Source: Clostridiales bacterium (GTDB lineage: Bacteria; Bacillota; Clostridia; Oscillospirales; Oscillospiraceae). Taken from it: DNA of 5,239 bases. Positions 4,002 to 5,239 of this stretch are shown here, one piece after another. The stretch is taken from positions 1 through 5,239 of the forward strand of contig JAJQET010000302.1 in NCBI GenBank assembly GCA_021201515.1. The letters are read 5' to 3'. Both the position numbers and the translations under genes were made by a program. Under the pieces are notes generated by a model. It saw nothing but the letters and a program-made list of their open reading frames with translations, ran no database searches and was not told the DNA's origin. The stretch's first letter is position 1, and each line of letters opens with the position of its first letter.

Positions 4002-5222
4002 GTGGACAGAGTTATTTTACACTGCGATATGAATTCCTTTTTCGCCTCTGTGGAGCTGTTGGAGCGGCCGGAGCTGCGGGACAAGCCTGTGGCCGTCTGC
4101 GGCGACCCGGACGCCCGCCACGGCATCATTCTGGCGAAGAACGAAGCCGCCAAGCGATACCGTATCCAGACCGCCGAGACCATCTGGCAGGCCCGGAAGA
4201 AGTGTCCGGAGCTGGTGTTGCTGCCCGCCCACCACAGCAAGTACCGGGCCGCCTCCCGGCGCATCAACGCCATCTATGACTGCTACACCGACCTGGTGGA
4301 GCCCTTTTCCATTGACGAGAGCTGGCTGGACGTCACCGGCAGCCTGCACCTGTTCCACAGGACGCCGGAGGAGCTGGGGGACGAGATTCGCCTGCGGGTG
4401 CAGCGTGAGACGGGCCTGACCTGCTCCGTGGGGGTCAGCTTCAATAAGGTATTCGCCAAGCTGGGCAGCGACTACAAAAAGCCCAACGCCACCACCGTCA
4501 TCAGCCGGGAGAACTTCCGGCAAATCGTCTGGCCCCTCCCTGTCACCGACCTGCTGTTTGTGGGCAACGCCGCCGCTGCGGTGCTGCACCGGTATGGCAT
4601 CGAGACCATCGGCCAGATGGCCGCCGCCGACCCGGAGGCGCTGGTGGCCTGCCTGGGGAAGCTGGGGGGCCAGCTCTCCGCCTACGCCCGTGGGGAGGAC
4701 GCCAGCCCGGTGGTGCCCCTGCGGGACGCCCCGCCCCCCAAGAGCGTGGGCAACGGCCTAACCTTCCCCCGGAACCTGGTGGGGCTGGAGGAGGTGCGCA
4801 CCGGGCTGGAGCTGCTCAGCGACAGCGTGGCCACCCGCCTGCGGCAGCTGGACAGGAAGTGTACCACCGTCCAGGTCACCATCCGCGATCCTAATTTCAG
4901 AACCATTCAGCGGCAGAAGCCGTTGAGCGCCCCCACCTGCCTGTCCCGGGATCTGACCGCCGCCGCCCTGGAGCTGGTACAACGGAGCTGGAACCTGTCC
5001 GCCCCCATCCGAATGCTGACGGGGACGGGTCTGGGGCTGGTGTCTGAGGAGGATGCGGCGGAGCAGCTGGACCTGTTCGCCCCAGACAGCACCGAGAAGC
5101 GGGACAAGCTGGAGGCGTTGGAGCGGACGATGGACAGCATCCGCACCCGATACGGCAAGGACGCCATTCAGCTTGGCTCCCTGTCCGCCTCTGATTTAAA
5201 GGGGGAGGGCAAACCGGAATGA
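4002..5222 (+). CDS. dinB: Y-family translesion DNA polymerase (DinB/UmuC type, Pol IV-like)
   Basis: This 406-residue protein, from GTG 4002, is a low-fidelity polymerase that copies past DNA damage. The first motif, HCDMNSFFASVE (7-18), holds metal ligand Asp9 and the aromatic steric gate (Phe14). SIDESWLDVT (103-112) holds catalytic Asp105 and Glu106. SFNKVFAKLGSDYKKP (146-161) and the helix-hairpin-helix/thumb region (about 180-220, ending GIETIGQMAAADP) follow. The little finger starts near KSVGNGLTFPRNL (247-259). Near the C-terminus QLDLF (355-359) is a textbook beta-clamp binding motif. All key residues are present. The subtype (Pol IV versus UvrX/YqjW-like SOS polymerase) cannot be settled by eye; SIDESW and a coupled small gene favour the latter style. 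The LexA-like operator indicates induction by DNA damage. The stop overlaps the next start as ATGA. Confidence 0.92.
   Translation: MDRVILHCDMNSFFASVELLERPELRDKPVAVCGDPDARHGIILAKNEAAKRYRIQTAETIWQARKKCPELVLLPAHHSKYRAASRRINAIYDCYTDLVEPFSIDESWLDVTGSLHLFHRTPEELGDEIRLRVQRETGLTCSVGVSFNKVFAKLGSDYKKPNATTVISRENFRQIVWPLPVTDLLFVGNAAAAVLHRYGIETIGQMAAADPEALVACLGKLGGQLSAYARGEDASPVVPLRDAPPPKSVGNGLTFPRNLVGLEEVRTGLELLSDSVATRLRQLDRKCTTVQVTIRDPNFRTIQRQKPLSAPTCLSRDLTAAALELVQRSWNLSAPIRMLTGTGLGLVSEEDAAEQLDLFAPDSTEKRDKLEALERTMDSIRTRYGKDAIQLGSLSASDLKGEGKPE
5201..5209 (+). promoter_or_regulatory. Ribosome binding site of the gene after dinB
   Basis: GGGGGAGGG within the last codons of dinB lies nine bases before ATG 5219, supporting a coupled downstream start. 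Confidence 0.55.
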
Positions 5223-5239
5223 CCGCAGAGAAAGAGAGG
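5219..5239 (+). CDS. Start of a coupled downstream gene, possibly YolD-like (3' partial)
   Basis: ATG 5219 overlaps the dinB TGA as ATGA and has GGGGGAGGG at proper spacing. Only seven codons are visible (MTAEKER) before the window ends. In Firmicutes, Y-family polymerases of this type are often followed by a small YolD-like protein gene in the same operon, so that is my best guess; seven residues cannot confirm it. Confidence 0.5.

Overview
The window looks like chromosomal DNA of a GC-rich gut member of the Firmicutes (Bacillota), probably a clostridial lineage of the Oscillospiraceae type. Supporting signs are consensus Bacillus-type ribosome binding sites, an FMN riboswitch in front of an ECF-transporter riboflavin component (RibU), a Bacillus-type LexA box, a Y-family polymerase with a SIDESWLDVT signature, and codons strongly biased to G/C in the third position. 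The lineage is inferred from gene style only. All supported genes lie on the + strand.

Layout. (1) 3-551: the 3' part of a Ser/Glu-rich, probably exported protein with six hexapeptide repeats and a C-terminal domain resembling DUF6591. Its base composition is visibly less GC-rich than the rest. (2) 582-1385: a metallo-beta-lactamase-fold hydrolase of the RNase Z-like branch, closed by a strong intrinsic terminator. (3) 1469-2708: an ECF sigma factor and zinc-binding anti-sigma factor pair behind a promoter that itself has the ECF form TGTGAC-N16-CGTCTAA. The sigma gene stops at an amber codon inside its DNA-recognition helix. The frame beyond that stop continues and ends in an ATGA overlap with the anti-sigma gene, so the sigma factor looks recently truncated. 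(4) 2775-3693: a promoter, FMN riboswitch, terminator and ribU. The switch can be traced in sequence: the same GTGTT segment can pair with AACAC flanking the aptamer or with AACAC in the terminator arm. (5) 3707-5239: a near-consensus promoter whose -35 is overlapped by a LexA-like operator, a long leader carrying a 71-base hairpin repeat, a DinB/UmuC-type translesion polymerase, and the first seven codons of a coupled downstream gene.

How the parts work. These are four independent small transcription units, each with its own visible control: self-activation by an extracytoplasmic-function sigma factor, FMN-sensing attenuation of riboflavin uptake, and SOS-type repression of an error-prone polymerase. 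I see no transposase, CRISPR array, tRNA or rRNA. I did not find an entirely new system. The points most worth a second look are the broken sigma recognition helix, the traceable riboswitch mechanism, and the LexA operator followed by a palindromic repeat in the dinB leader.
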